Assembly: GCF_964229645.1 (NCBI RefSeq)
Contig: NZ_CAXREX010000103.1
Location: 1 to 40,193 of the forward strand
Origin: Nioella sp964229645
GTDB lineage: Bacteria > Pseudomonadota > Alphaproteobacteria > Rhodobacterales > Rhodobacteraceae
DNA: 40,193 nucleotides
Direction of reading: 5' to 3'
Position numbers and translations under genes: made by a program. Below the pieces are notes generated by a model. The model was not told the origin of the DNA. It ran no database searches and saw nothing but the letters and a program-made list of their open reading frames with translations. Position 1 is the stretch's first letter; the number at the start of each line of letters is the position of its first letter. Below, in pieces: positions 1 to 7,536 of this stretch.

Positions 1-34
1 AACCCCGTTTACGCCGCGCGCTGCGCGCCGACCC

Positions 35-92
35 GCGGGGGGCGCTGCCCCCCGCACCCCCCGGAGTATTTTTTCCAAGAAGAAGGGGCAGG
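35..92 (+). repeat. Dispersed hairpin/TATTTTT/AAGAAGAAG element, copy 1
   Basis: A perfect 9-bp stem (GCGGGGGGC at 35-43, GCCCCCCGC at 47-55) with a three-base loop is followed by a C-run, GGAGTATTTTTT and AAGAAGAAGGGG. The same layout recurs at 22747-22798 and, less well conserved, at 31874-31924, always on the plus strand. Here it ends a few bases before the PrpF start codon, so its purine-rich tail may also serve as that gene's ribosome binding site. Hairpin plus T-run suggests a terminator of an upstream gene outside the window; that role is inferred. Confidence 0.65.
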
Positions 93-94
93 CC

Positions 95-1168
95 ATGTCT
101 GACGGGCTGCCGGTCATGTGGATGCGCGGGGGGACCTCGAAAGGGGGCTATTTCCTGGCCTCGGACCTTCCCGCCGAGGCAGGCGCGCGCGATGCGATCC
201 TGCTGCGGATCATGGGCTCGCCCGATCCGCGCCAGATCGACGGGATGGGCGGGGGCGATCCGCTCAGTTCCAAGGTCGCGGTGGTGCAGCCCTCGTCCCG
301 CGCGGGCGTGGACGTGGATTACCTCTTCTTGCAGGTCTTCGTGGACCGGGCGGTGGTGAGCGATGCGCAGAACTGCGGGAACATCCTGGCCGGGGTCGGG
401 CCCTTCGCGATCGAGCGCGGGCTGGTCGCGGCCACGGGCGACGTGACGGAGGTCACGATCTACATGGAAAACACCGGCCAGATCGCGGTGGCGCGGGTCG
501 CGACGCCGGGCGGGCGGGTGCGCTATGGCGGGCCTGCGCGCATCGACGGGGTGCCGGGCACGGCGGCCCCCATTCCGATCACCTTCCGCGACACGGCCGG
601 GTCGTCCTGCGGGGCGTTGCTGCCCACCGGGCGCGCGTCTGACGTGATCGAGGGGGTGGAGGCGACGCTCATTGACAACGGCATGCCCTGCGTGGTGCTG
701 CGGGCGGCGGACCTGGGGCTTGCGGGCGATGAAAGCCCCGAGGCGCTGGAGGCCGACAGCGCACTACGTGCACGGCTGGAGGCGATCCGGCTCATGGCGG
801 GGCCGATGATGGGGCTGGGCGATGTGCGCGACAAATCCGTGCCCAAGATGACGATGGTGAGCCCGCCCCGCGCGGGCGGCGCGATCGCGACGCGAACCTT
901 CATTCCGAATCGCTGCCACAAGGCCATCGGGGTGCTGGGGGCGGTCAGCGTGGCCACGGCGGCGCTGATCCCGGGCGCGACCGCCCATGACATGGCCCGC
1001 CGCGGCGAGGGGGCAGAGCGCAACCTGTCGGTCGAGCATCCGACCGGCGAGATGACGGTGGTGGCCCGGCTCGACGGAACCGGGGCAGTCGAGAGCGCGG
1101 GCGTGCTGCGCACGGCACGCAAGCTGATGGATGGCACCGTCTACACCGGGTGGGAGGAGGACATATGA
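95..1168 (+). CDS. PrpF-family isomerase (4-oxalomesaconate tautomerase-like)
   Basis: This 357-residue protein belongs to the PrpF/LigU/GalD family, which are cofactor-free cytosolic proteins of diaminopimelate-epimerase fold that move double bonds in unsaturated tricarboxylates. The family N-terminus is seen as MWMRGGTSKGGYF, followed by GSPDPRQIDGMGGGDPLSSK near residues 41-60 and the Cys-containing AQNCGNIL segment near residue 95. The length is normal. The gene overlaps the following extradiol dioxygenase by ATGA, so the two are translationally coupled; with a ring-cleaving dioxygenase next to it, a tautomerase role in aromatic catabolism (as for GalD or LigU) is more likely than methylaconitate isomerisation in propionate metabolism. 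The exact substrate cannot be read from sequence. Confidence 0.85.
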   Translation: MSDGLPVMWMRGGTSKGGYFLASDLPAEAGARDAILLRIMGSPDPRQIDGMGGGDPLSSKVAVVQPSSRAGVDVDYLFLQVFVDRAVVSDAQNCGNILAGVGPFAIERGLVAATGDVTEVTIYMENTGQIAVARVATPGGRVRYGGPARIDGVPGTAAPIPITFRDTAGSSCGALLPTGRASDVIEGVEATLIDNGMPCVVLRAADLGLAGDESPEALEADSALRARLEAIRLMAGPMMGLGDVRDKSVPKMTMVSPPRAGGAIATRTFIPNRCHKAIGVLGAVSVATAALIPGATAHDMARRGEGAERNLSVEHPTGEMTVVARLDGTGAVESAGVLRTARKLMDGTVYTGWEEDI

Positions 1169-2121
1169 GCGAGCCCTGCCAGGACGTGGCCCACCTGGGG
1201 CATGTCGAGATCCATACCGACCGCTACGAGGAGAGCCTCGATTTCTTCACCCGCGTCTTTGGCCTGACCGTCAGCGCCGAGGAGGGGGGCAGCGCCTGGC
1301 TGCGGGCCTGGGACGATTACGAGTTTCATTCGCTCAAGCTCACGCGCCATCACACCACCGGCATTGGCCATGTGGGCTATCGCTGCGTGTCCGAGGCGGC
1401 GCTGATGCGGCGGGTGGCGGCGATCGAGGCTAGCCCGTTCGAGGGGCTGGGCTGGGTCGAGGGCGACCTGGGCCATGGCCGGGCCTACCGCGTGCGTGAC
1501 CCGTTCGGGCATGTGTTCGAGCTTTACTGGGACACGCGCAAATACGCGCCGGGCCCCGGCGACAGGCCCGCGCTGAAGAACATGGCAAGCCGCTTTCACG
1601 GGCAGGGGGCCTGTCCGCGCAGGCTCGATCATCTCAACCTGCTGTCGGGGGACGTGAGCCTGTTCCGCGACTTCATGGTCACCTGCCTCGGGGCGCGGAT
1701 CACCGAGTATATCCAGCTCGACAACGGGCGGCTCGGGGGCTGCTGGTTCACCGTCAATAACAAGACCTACGACCTGGCCTGCACCGAGGAACATGGCGGT
1801 GGCGAGGGGCGGCTTCATCACGTGACCTATGCCACCGATCAGCGCGAGGACATCCTGCGCGCGGCCGATATCTTCCTTGAAAACGGGGTGCATATCGAAA
1901 CCGGGCCGCACAAGCACGCGATCCAGGGAACCTTCTTCCTCTATGTCTGGGAGCCTGCGGGCAACCGGGTGGAGCTGGCCAATGCCGGCGCGCGGCTGAT
2001 CCTCGATCCGGATTGGGAACCGGTCTGCTGGACCGAGGCCGACCGCCGGAAGGGCCAGGCCTGGGGGCTGAAGACGATCGAGAGTTTCCACACCCATGGC
2101 ACGCCGCCCGTGAAAGGCTAG
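1165..2121 (+). CDS. Extradiol ring-cleavage dioxygenase, VOC superfamily (catechol 2,3-dioxygenase-like)
   Basis: A two-domain type I extradiol dioxygenase of 318 residues, close to the usual 290-310. Each half is a glyoxalase/bleomycin-resistance (VOC) fold. The Fe(II) facial triad expected in the C-terminal domain is complete: His156 (RRLDHLNLL), His218 or His219 (RLHHVTYAT) and Glu270 (NRVELANAG), so it should be catalytically competent in cleaving a catechol next to its hydroxyls. ATG 1165 is chosen because GGAGGAGG lies at 1153-1160 and the codon forms an ATGA overlap with the PrpF stop. The substrate could be catechol, homoprotocatechuate or another substituted catechol; none can be singled out. 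Confidence 0.85.
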   Translation: MSEPCQDVAHLGHVEIHTDRYEESLDFFTRVFGLTVSAEEGGSAWLRAWDDYEFHSLKLTRHHTTGIGHVGYRCVSEAALMRRVAAIEASPFEGLGWVEGDLGHGRAYRVRDPFGHVFELYWDTRKYAPGPGDRPALKNMASRFHGQGACPRRLDHLNLLSGDVSLFRDFMVTCLGARITEYIQLDNGRLGGCWFTVNNKTYDLACTEEHGGGEGRLHHVTYATDQREDILRAADIFLENGVHIETGPHKHAIQGTFFLYVWEPAGNRVELANAGARLILDPDWEPVCWTEADRRKGQAWGLKTIESFHTHGTPPVKG

Positions 2122-2203
2122 CGGCGCGGGCGTGCGGGCTTGCGGGCGGGCGCGCGGGCGGGCAGGGTGTCGATCTGAGGCAAACCGGCCGGGGGAGGCG
2201 CGC

Positions 2204-3856
2204 GTGAACATCCTGTTCATCATGTATGACCAGCTGAGGTTCGATTACCTGGGCTGTGCGGGGCATCCACACCTGGAGACCCCGAATTTCGACCGCGTGG
2301 CCCGGATGGGCGTGCGCTTTACAAATGCCTATTGCCAGTCGCCCATCTGCGGGGCGAGCCGGATGAGCTTTTACACCGGGCGCTATGTCTCGTCCCACGG
2401 GGCGCAGTTCAATGGCTACCCGCTCCGGGTGGGAGAGCAGACCCTGGGCGATCACCTGCGCAAGGCGGGGATGGGGTGCTGGCTGATCGGGAAGACGCAT
2501 ATGAAGGTCGATGCCGAGGGCATGGCGCGGCTCGGGCTGGAACGCGACAGCGTGATCGGCGCGCGCCAGGCCGAATGCGGCTTCGATGCCTGGGTGCGCG
2601 ATGACGGGCTGTGGGCCGAGGGGCCGGACGGGTTCTACGATGAAAAGCGCAGCCCCTATAACGAATACCTGAAGTCCAGGGGCTATCCCGGCGACAACCC
2701 ATGGGCGCAATACGCCAATGCGGGCGTCGATGCCGAGGGGCAGATCGCCTCGGGCTGGATGCTGAGCAATACCGACCAGCCCGCCAACATCCGCGAGGAG
2801 GACAGCGAAACGCCCTGGCTGACGCGGCAGGCGCTGGCTTTCATGGAAGAGACCGAGGGGCCGTGGTGCGCGCATGTCTCCTACATCAAGCCGCACTGGC
2901 CCTATATCGTGCCCGCGCCCTACCACGCCATGTACGGGCCCAACCACGTGCCTGCCGCCACCCGGTCCGAGGATGAGCGGCGCGACACCCATCCGGTCTT
3001 TGACGCCTTCCTGTCGGGCAAGGTGGCCGAGGCCTTCCAGCGCGAGGAGGTCCGGCAAAAGGTGATCCCGGCCTATATGGGGCTGATCAAGCAATGCGAC
3101 GACCAGTTGGGGCTGATCCTGGACCGGCTGGAGGACAGCGGTGCGATCAAGGACACGATGATCGTGCTGACCTCGGACCATGGCGACTATTTGGGCGATC
3201 ACTGGATGGGCGAGAAGGATTTCTTCCACGACCCCTCGGTCAAGATCCCGATGATCGTCTACGATCCGCGCCCCGAGGCCGACGCCACGCGCGGCACCGA
3301 GTGCGCCCAGCTGGTGGAGGCGATCGACCTTGCCGCGACCTTCATCGAGGCTGCTGGCGCCGAGGTGCCGGGCCATGTCGTCGAGGGTCGCTCGCTGATG
3401 CCGTGGCTGCGCGGCGAGTGCCCCGACTGGCGCGAGGTGGTGATCAGCGAATACGACTATTCCTTGCGCCCCTTTGGCGAAACGCTGGTCGGCAGCAGCG
3501 CCGATGCGCGTCTTTTCATGGTGTTCGACGGGCGCTGGAAACTGATCCATGCCGAGGGGGGCATGCGGCCGATGCTGTTCGACCTCGAGACCGATCCCGA
3601 CGAGCTGAACGACCTCGCCCGCCAGCCGGGACACGAGGACCAGATCGCGCGGCTGAGGGGGCACCTCGCGAAATGGGGGCTGCGCATGTCGCAGCGGGTC
3701 ACCCGCTCAGAGGCCGATATCGCCGCGATGCGCGGCAAGTCGGCGCGCAAGGGCATCCTGCTGCATCTCTATGACGGCTCGGAAGTGCCACAGGAGCTGA
3801 CCCGCGCCTATCGCGGCAAGGCCGAGGCGCGGTTTGCGCCGCCCGACGAGGGCTGA
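2204..3856 (+). CDS. Sulfatase-like hydrolase (phosphonate monoester hydrolase/arylsulfatase type)
   Basis: This alkaline-phosphatase-superfamily hydrolase (550 residues) carries the formylglycine signature Cys49-Gly-Ala-Ser-Arg53 (consensus C-x-[PA]-S-R), so Cys49 is expected to be oxidised to formylglycine. Metal-site segments are MYDQLRFDYLG near residue 7 and TSDHGDYLGDH near residue 325. The DQ-R-D start and the DHG-LGDH...DPSV-IP pattern resemble phosphonate monoester hydrolases more than classical arylsulfatases. GTG 2204 is preferred because GGGGGAGG sits just upstream and homology begins there; the in-frame extension is a low-complexity G/C-rich run (2130-2165). It is the third gene of the operon, 82 bases after the dioxygenase, and may release a phenolic or catecholic compound from its ester. 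No signal peptide is seen, so it is probably cytosolic. Confidence 0.82.
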   Translation: MNILFIMYDQLRFDYLGCAGHPHLETPNFDRVARMGVRFTNAYCQSPICGASRMSFYTGRYVSSHGAQFNGYPLRVGEQTLGDHLRKAGMGCWLIGKTHMKVDAEGMARLGLERDSVIGARQAECGFDAWVRDDGLWAEGPDGFYDEKRSPYNEYLKSRGYPGDNPWAQYANAGVDAEGQIASGWMLSNTDQPANIREEDSETPWLTRQALAFMEETEGPWCAHVSYIKPHWPYIVPAPYHAMYGPNHVPAATRSEDERRDTHPVFDAFLSGKVAEAFQREEVRQKVIPAYMGLIKQCDDQLGLILDRLEDSGAIKDTMIVLTSDHGDYLGDHWMGEKDFFHDPSVKIPMIVYDPRPEADATRGTECAQLVEAIDLAATFIEAAGAEVPGHVVEGRSLMPWLRGECPDWREVVISEYDYSLRPFGETLVGSSADARLFMVFDGRWKLIHAEGGMRPMLFDLETDPDELNDLARQPGHEDQIARLRGHLAKWGLRMSQRVTRSEADIAAMRGKSARKGILLHLYDGSEVPQELTRAYRGKAEARFAPPDEG

Positions 3857-3920
3857 GACAAGCCCCTTGCAGGCGGCGGCGATTGCGGGAAAGCTGGCCG
3901 CCAGTCGCACGAGGAGCCCC

Positions 3921-4268
3921 ATGATGACCGCCAGTTTCTGCCGCCTGACACCCGAGGCCGCCACGCCCGAGCACGATGCCCCGGCGCCCGACAAGGTGAT
4001 TTCGGGCGCGCCGCGCTTTACCACCTGGAACCTCGAAGAGCGCGACGGGCTATATTGCGGCATCTGGCGCGCGACCCCCGGCAAGTGGCGGATTTCCTAC
4101 GATGAATGGGAATATTGCCGGATCCTGGAAGGCCATTCGATCCTGACCGAAGAGGGCGGAGAGCCGCAGCATGTGCGCGCGGGCGACAGCTTTGTCCTGC
4201 GCCCCGGTTTCCGCGGCACCTGGGAGGTGGTGGAGACTACCACCAAGGATTACGTGATCCGGCTTTGA
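3921..4268 (+). CDS. Small cupin-domain protein (DUF861/Cupin_3-like)
   Basis: A single-domain protein of about 115 residues whose C-terminal half reads as one cupin barrel: GKWRISYDEWEYCRILEGH, then EGGEPQHVRAGDSFVLRPGF and a final TWEVVETTTKDYVI strand. This matches the short Cupin_3 (DUF861) family, which has few of the usual metal-binding histidines. Its function is unknown. The start is ATG 3921, or ATG 3924 immediately after it, behind GAGGAG at 3911-3916. It follows the sulfatase gene by 64 bases in the same direction and is probably the last gene of the operon, because the next gene converges on it. Confidence 0.75.
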   Translation: MMTASFCRLTPEAATPEHDAPAPDKVISGAPRFTTWNLEERDGLYCGIWRATPGKWRISYDEWEYCRILEGHSILTEEGGEPQHVRAGDSFVLRPGFRGTWEVVETTTKDYVIRL

Positions 4269-4329
4269 ACGCAGGCAGGCGCGCGGGCCCCCCTGGTCGG
4301 GGTTGCCGTACGGCTGGAAGGCCGGGCCA

Positions 4330-5106
4330 TCACCGGTTCTGGAACCGCGGTTTGCGCTTCTCGGTGAAGGCGGTCATGCCTTCCTTGCGATCCTCCGTTG
4401 CGAAGGTGGAATAGAGCAGTCGCCGCTCAAGGTGGATGCCTTGCGCCAGATGCGTTTCATATGCCTGGTTCACGGCTTCCTTCGCGAGCATCATGATCGG
4501 GCGCGAGCCCCTTGCGATGCGTGCGCCCATGTCGAGCGCGGTCTCAACCTGGGTGCCATCGGGCACCACGCGCGAGACCAGACCCGCTTCGCGGGCTTCC
4601 TCGGCCGAAAGGGCGCGGCCGGTCAGGATCATGTCCATGGCCAGCGCCTTGCCGACGACGCGCGTCAGGCGTTGCGTGCCTCCGGCCCCGGGGATCACGC
4701 CGAGTGTCGTTTCCGGCAGGGCGAAGCGCGCGGATTGGGCGGCGACGATCATGTCGCACATCATGGCCAGTTCGCATCCCCCGCCGACCGCATGGCCCGA
4801 CACCGCCGCGATGGTCGGCTTTCGGGCCGAGGCGATGCGTTCCCAACTGGCGGTGATGAACTGTTCGCAATAGACGTTGATGAAGGTCTTGTCCCTGATT
4901 TCCTTGATGTCGGCACCAGCCGCGAAGGCCCGGTCCGACCCGGTAAGCACGATCGCGCTGACCTCTGCTCTGGCCTCCATCGCATCAATCGCGTGTGACA
5001 GCTCGCGGGTCAGCTTGTCATTGAGGGCGTTCAGGGCCTCCGGTCGGTTCAGGGTGATCAGGCCGACCCCCGCTTGGGTATGGGTGAGGAGGGTTTTGTA
5101 GGTCAC
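4330..5106 (-). CDS. Enoyl-CoA hydratase (candidate cyclohex-1-enecarboxyl-CoA hydratase)
   Basis: A crotonase of 258 residues, very similar in reading to mitochondrial short-chain enoyl-CoA hydratase. Both catalytic glutamates are present, Glu112 in GGGCELAMMCD and Glu132 in LPETTLGVIPGAGGTQRL, with the same 20-residue separation as rat Glu144/Glu164. The GTG start at 5106 has AGGAG five to nine bases upstream and fits the family N-terminus; a longer in-frame ORF to 5325 would run through the end of marR and is rejected. It lies 151 bases downstream of marR on the same strand. Because badH, badI and aliB are divergent neighbours, it is the best candidate for the hydration step (the role of BadK in Rhodopseudomonas). 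It could equally be a general beta-oxidation hydratase. Confidence 0.88.
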   Translation of the reverse strand: MTYKTLLTHTQAGVGLITLNRPEALNALNDKLTRELSHAIDAMEARAEVSAIVLTGSDRAFAAGADIKEIRDKTFINVYCEQFITASWERIASARKPTIAAVSGHAVGGGCELAMMCDMIVAAQSARFALPETTLGVIPGAGGTQRLTRVVGKALAMDMILTGRALSAEEAREAGLVSRVVPDGTQVETALDMGARIARGSRPIMMLAKEAVNQAYETHLAQGIHLERRLLYSTFATEDRKEGMTAFTEKRKPRFQNR

Positions 5107-5257
5107 GCGAAAGCTCCTGGAAGGGTGGGTCCGGCGATGCAGCCGATGCCTGTGAATTGGGGCCTGGCCTGTATCTGGCCTGTTGGGCCAGTCACTCCCG
5201 AAGGGGGCGGCGGGCCTGGGCTTTCGACGGGGGAAGAGGGGCCGGTCATGTTGCCGG

Positions 5258-5746
5258 TCAGCCGCCCTGGGCCTTGTCCACGTCGTCCATGTTCTTGCGC
5301 ATCTGGTCCAGGTAATGCAGCGCATGGATCAGGTCGCTGTTCGACAGATCCTTCATCGCGCCGTCATAGAAGCCCGAGATGTCGCCCTGCATCTGGTTCC
5401 ATCGGCTCCAGCCCTTCGGGGTGAGCCGGATCAGCCTGGACCGGCTGTCTGCCTGGCTCTTGACCCGTTCGATCAGCCCCCGGTCTTCCATGCGCGACAG
5501 AACCCCGGCCAGGTTCTGCCGGCTGACCATGAGAAGTGCGGCAAGCTGCTGGACCGCGATACCCTCTGCCCACCGTTCCCGCACCAGCGCGCCGATGATC
5601 GCCCATTGCTGGGTTGTGACCCCGTGGCTTTCCAGGGCCTTTGTCCCCGTCTTGTTGAGCAGATTGGCACATTGATAGAGCCGGAATGCCAGCCGGTTCA
5701 TCAACTGGGCCCGCAGCGTATCACTTGTGTCAACATCCTGTTTCAT
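5258..5746 (-). CDS. MarR-family transcriptional regulator (BadR-like by context)
   Basis: This 162-residue protein has the MarR layout: N-terminal dimerisation helices, a winged helix-turn-helix near residues 45-105 (VTTQQWAIIGAL, then GIAVQQLAALLMVSRQNLAG and the wing DSRSRLIRLTPKG), and C-terminal helices. MarR proteins usually repress divergent genes and release DNA on binding a small ligand. In Rhodopseudomonas palustris a MarR protein, BadR, controls badHI and aliAB in response to a ring-cleavage intermediate. The same gene pairing here suggests that this protein senses a cyclohexanecarboxyl-CoA pathway intermediate and acts at 5816-5852. Ligand and mode are inferred. Confidence 0.88.
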   Translation of the reverse strand: MKQDVDTSDTLRAQLMNRLAFRLYQCANLLNKTGTKALESHGVTTQQWAIIGALVRERWAEGIAVQQLAALLMVSRQNLAGVLSRMEDRGLIERVKSQADSRSRLIRLTPKGWSRWNQMQGDISGFYDGAMKDLSNSDLIHALHYLDQMRKNMDDVDKAQGG

Positions 5747-5815
5747 GCGGTCAGCTTCGCGTTTCGCTGGTCCTTCGTCAAGCGGACGGGCGAGGGGCGT
5801 TCAGGCTTTTTATGG

Positions 5816-5852
5816 CAATATATTGACGTAATTTTCCGATCCCGACTAGCAT
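5816..5852 (+). promoter_or_regulatory. Probable badH promoter with overlapping palindromic operator
   Basis: TTGACG (5823-5828) and TAGCAT (5847-5852) are separated by 18 bases and form a good sigma-70-type promoter for the badH operon. A perfect 10-bp palindrome, CAATATATTG (5816-5825), overlaps the -35 box. It lies in an AT-rich patch unlike the surrounding DNA, between the divergent marR and badH genes. Repression by the MarR protein through this palindrome is the simplest reading; binding has not been shown. Confidence 0.5.
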
Positions 5853-5947
5853 GGGGAACGCGGAGGGCGCGAATCAACCTGGAAGTTGTCAGAAAGGCAA
5901 ATCTGGTTAGCAAGCGCCCGCATCATTCACGGGTGAGGGAGGGTGCC

Positions 5948-6715
5948 GTGAGGGGCATTAAAGGAAAAGTAGTTGTCGTAACTGGCGGCGGCGGCGGTAT
6001 CGGGTCGGCAACGTGTCTGCGGTTTTCGGACGCTGGCGCGCGGGTCGTGGTCTGCGACGTCAACGCCGACGCGGCGCAGGCTGTCGTGGAGGAGATCAGG
6101 GGCAAGGGCGGCGAGGCCATCGCGGTCTCGGTCGACCTTACCGACTATGACGCGACGCAAGCTGCCGTCGAGATGATCGAGGACACGGTGGGGCCGATCG
6201 ACGTGCTCGCGAACAACGCGGGCTGGGACGTGGACACGCCCTTTCTGAAATCGGGCCCCGAGTTCTGGTCGAAGCTTATCGACATAAACCTGCGCTCCGT
6301 TCTCAACATAACGCATCCTGTCCTTGCGCGCATGAGCCAGCGTTCCGCAGGCCGGATCGTGTCCATAGCGTCCGATGCGGCGCGGGTGGGGTCGTCGGGG
6401 GAAAGCGTTTATGCGGCCTGCAAGGCGGGCGTCATCGCGTTTTCCAAGACGCTGGCGCGCGAACAGGCCCGCAAGGGCATCACCTTCAACTGCGTCTGCC
6501 CCGGCGCGACCGAAACCGGAATGCTGGAGTCCTTCATGGATGCAGCGGGCAACAAGGAAAAGCTGAGGGACGCCTTCACCCGGGCCGTTCCGATGGGACG
6601 GTTGGGCCAGCCAGGCGACCTTCCCGGTGCGATCCTCTTCTTCGCCTCCGATGACGCCGCCTTCATCACCGGTCAGGTGATCTCGGTGTCCGGCGGCCTG
6701 ACCATGCATGGATGA
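5948..6715 (+). CDS. badH: 2-hydroxycyclohexanecarboxyl-CoA dehydrogenase (BadH)
   Basis: A classical short-chain dehydrogenase of 255 residues, the length I remember for Rhodopseudomonas BadH. The cofactor motif TGGGGGIG is at residues 12-19; Asp37 at the end of the second strand favours NAD over NADP; NNAG is near residue 89; the catalytic Ser142, Tyr155 and Lys159 are in IASDAARVGSSGESVYAACK, a stretch I recognise from BadH. It would oxidise 2-hydroxycyclohexanecarboxyl-CoA to the 2-keto compound. GTG 5948 is chosen for the GAGGGAGGG just upstream and the length match; another in-frame GTG is at 5933. Its stop overlaps the start region of badI. Confidence 0.9.
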   Translation: MRGIKGKVVVVTGGGGGIGSATCLRFSDAGARVVVCDVNADAAQAVVEEIRGKGGEAIAVSVDLTDYDATQAAVEMIEDTVGPIDVLANNAGWDVDTPFLKSGPEFWSKLIDINLRSVLNITHPVLARMSQRSAGRIVSIASDAARVGSSGESVYAACKAGVIAFSKTLAREQARKGITFNCVCPGATETGMLESFMDAAGNKEKLRDAFTRAVPMGRLGQPGDLPGAILFFASDDAAFITGQVISVSGGLTMHG

Positions 6716-6719
6716 GATG

Positions 6720-7502
6720 ATGAGCTACGACGATATCCTTTACGACGCGACAGACGGCATTGCCCGCATCACGATCAATCGCCCGGACAAGTACAACGCC
6801 TTCAGGGGCCAGACCTGCGAGGAACTGATTGACGCGTTAAACCGGGCGGGGTGGGACAAATCCATCGGCGTGATCGTCCTTGCGGGGGCGGGCGAAAAGG
6901 CGTTCTGCACCGGCGGGGACCAGTCGGCGCATGAGGGGCAATATGACGGGCGCGGGACCATCGGGCTGCCAATGGAGGACCTGCATTCGATCATCCGGGA
7001 CGTTCCCAAGCCGGTCATCGCCAAGGTTCAGGGCTTTGCCATTGGCGGCGGCAACGTTCTGGCGACGATCTGCGATCTGACCATCGCGGGCGATCGGGCC
7101 CAGTTCGGGCAGGTCGGCCCCAAGGTGGGCTCGGTCGATCCGGGCTACGGCACAGCCTATCTTGCCCGCGTCGTGGGTGAGAAAAAGGCGCGGGAAATCT
7201 GGTATCTGTGCCGACGCTATTCGGCCCGGGAGGCGCTGGAGATGGGGCTCGTCAACAAGGTGGTCCCGCATGACCAGCTGGACACCGAGGTTGACAGCTG
7301 GTGCGCCGAGATCATGGAGAAATCCCCCACGGCCATCGCGCTGGCCAAACGCAGCTTCAACATGGACACCGAGCATCATCGGGGCATCTCGGGGCTCGGG
7401 ATGCTGGGCCTGTCGCTCTATTACGACACGGATGAAAGCAAGGAAGGCGGACTTGCCTTCAAGGAAAAGCGCAAACCCGATTTCCGCAAGTTTTCCCGCT
7501 GA
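6720..7502 (+). CDS. badI: 2-ketocyclohexanecarboxyl-CoA hydrolase (BadI), ring cleavage
   Basis: A crotonase-superfamily enzyme of 260 residues related to MenB. BadI-type stretches include NRPDKYNAFRG near residue 20, FCTGGDQSAHEGQYDGRGT near residues 62-80, FAIGGGNVLATICDLTI near residue 106 and GSVDPGYGTAYLARVVG near residue 137. It hydrolytically opens the ring of 2-ketocyclohexanecarboxyl-CoA to give pimeloyl-CoA, the committed step. Three in-frame ATGs (6708, 6717, 6720) are possible; 6720 gives the family length, with GGATGAG at 6710-6716, while 6708 would overlap the badH stop. It is the middle gene of badH-badI-aliB, 34 bases before aliB. Confidence 0.92.
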   Translation: MSYDDILYDATDGIARITINRPDKYNAFRGQTCEELIDALNRAGWDKSIGVIVLAGAGEKAFCTGGDQSAHEGQYDGRGTIGLPMEDLHSIIRDVPKPVIAKVQGFAIGGGNVLATICDLTIAGDRAQFGQVGPKVGSVDPGYGTAYLARVVGEKKAREIWYLCRRYSAREALEMGLVNKVVPHDQLDTEVDSWCAEIMEKSPTAIALAKRSFNMDTEHHRGISGLGMLGLSLYYDTDESKEGGLAFKEKRKPDFRKFSR

Positions 7503-7536
7503 CGCGCGCGAAGCCCCAGCAACAAAGGCCAGCCAG

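Noticed and set aside
2130..2165. GCGGGC-type tandem repeat between the dioxygenase and sulfatase genes
   Set aside because: The units are irregular and look like low-complexity G/C-rich sequence rather than a defined repeat.
1754..3664. Minus-strand ORF of 636 codons opposite the dioxygenase and sulfatase genes
   Set aside because: It is antisense to two well-supported genes and shows no domain motifs.
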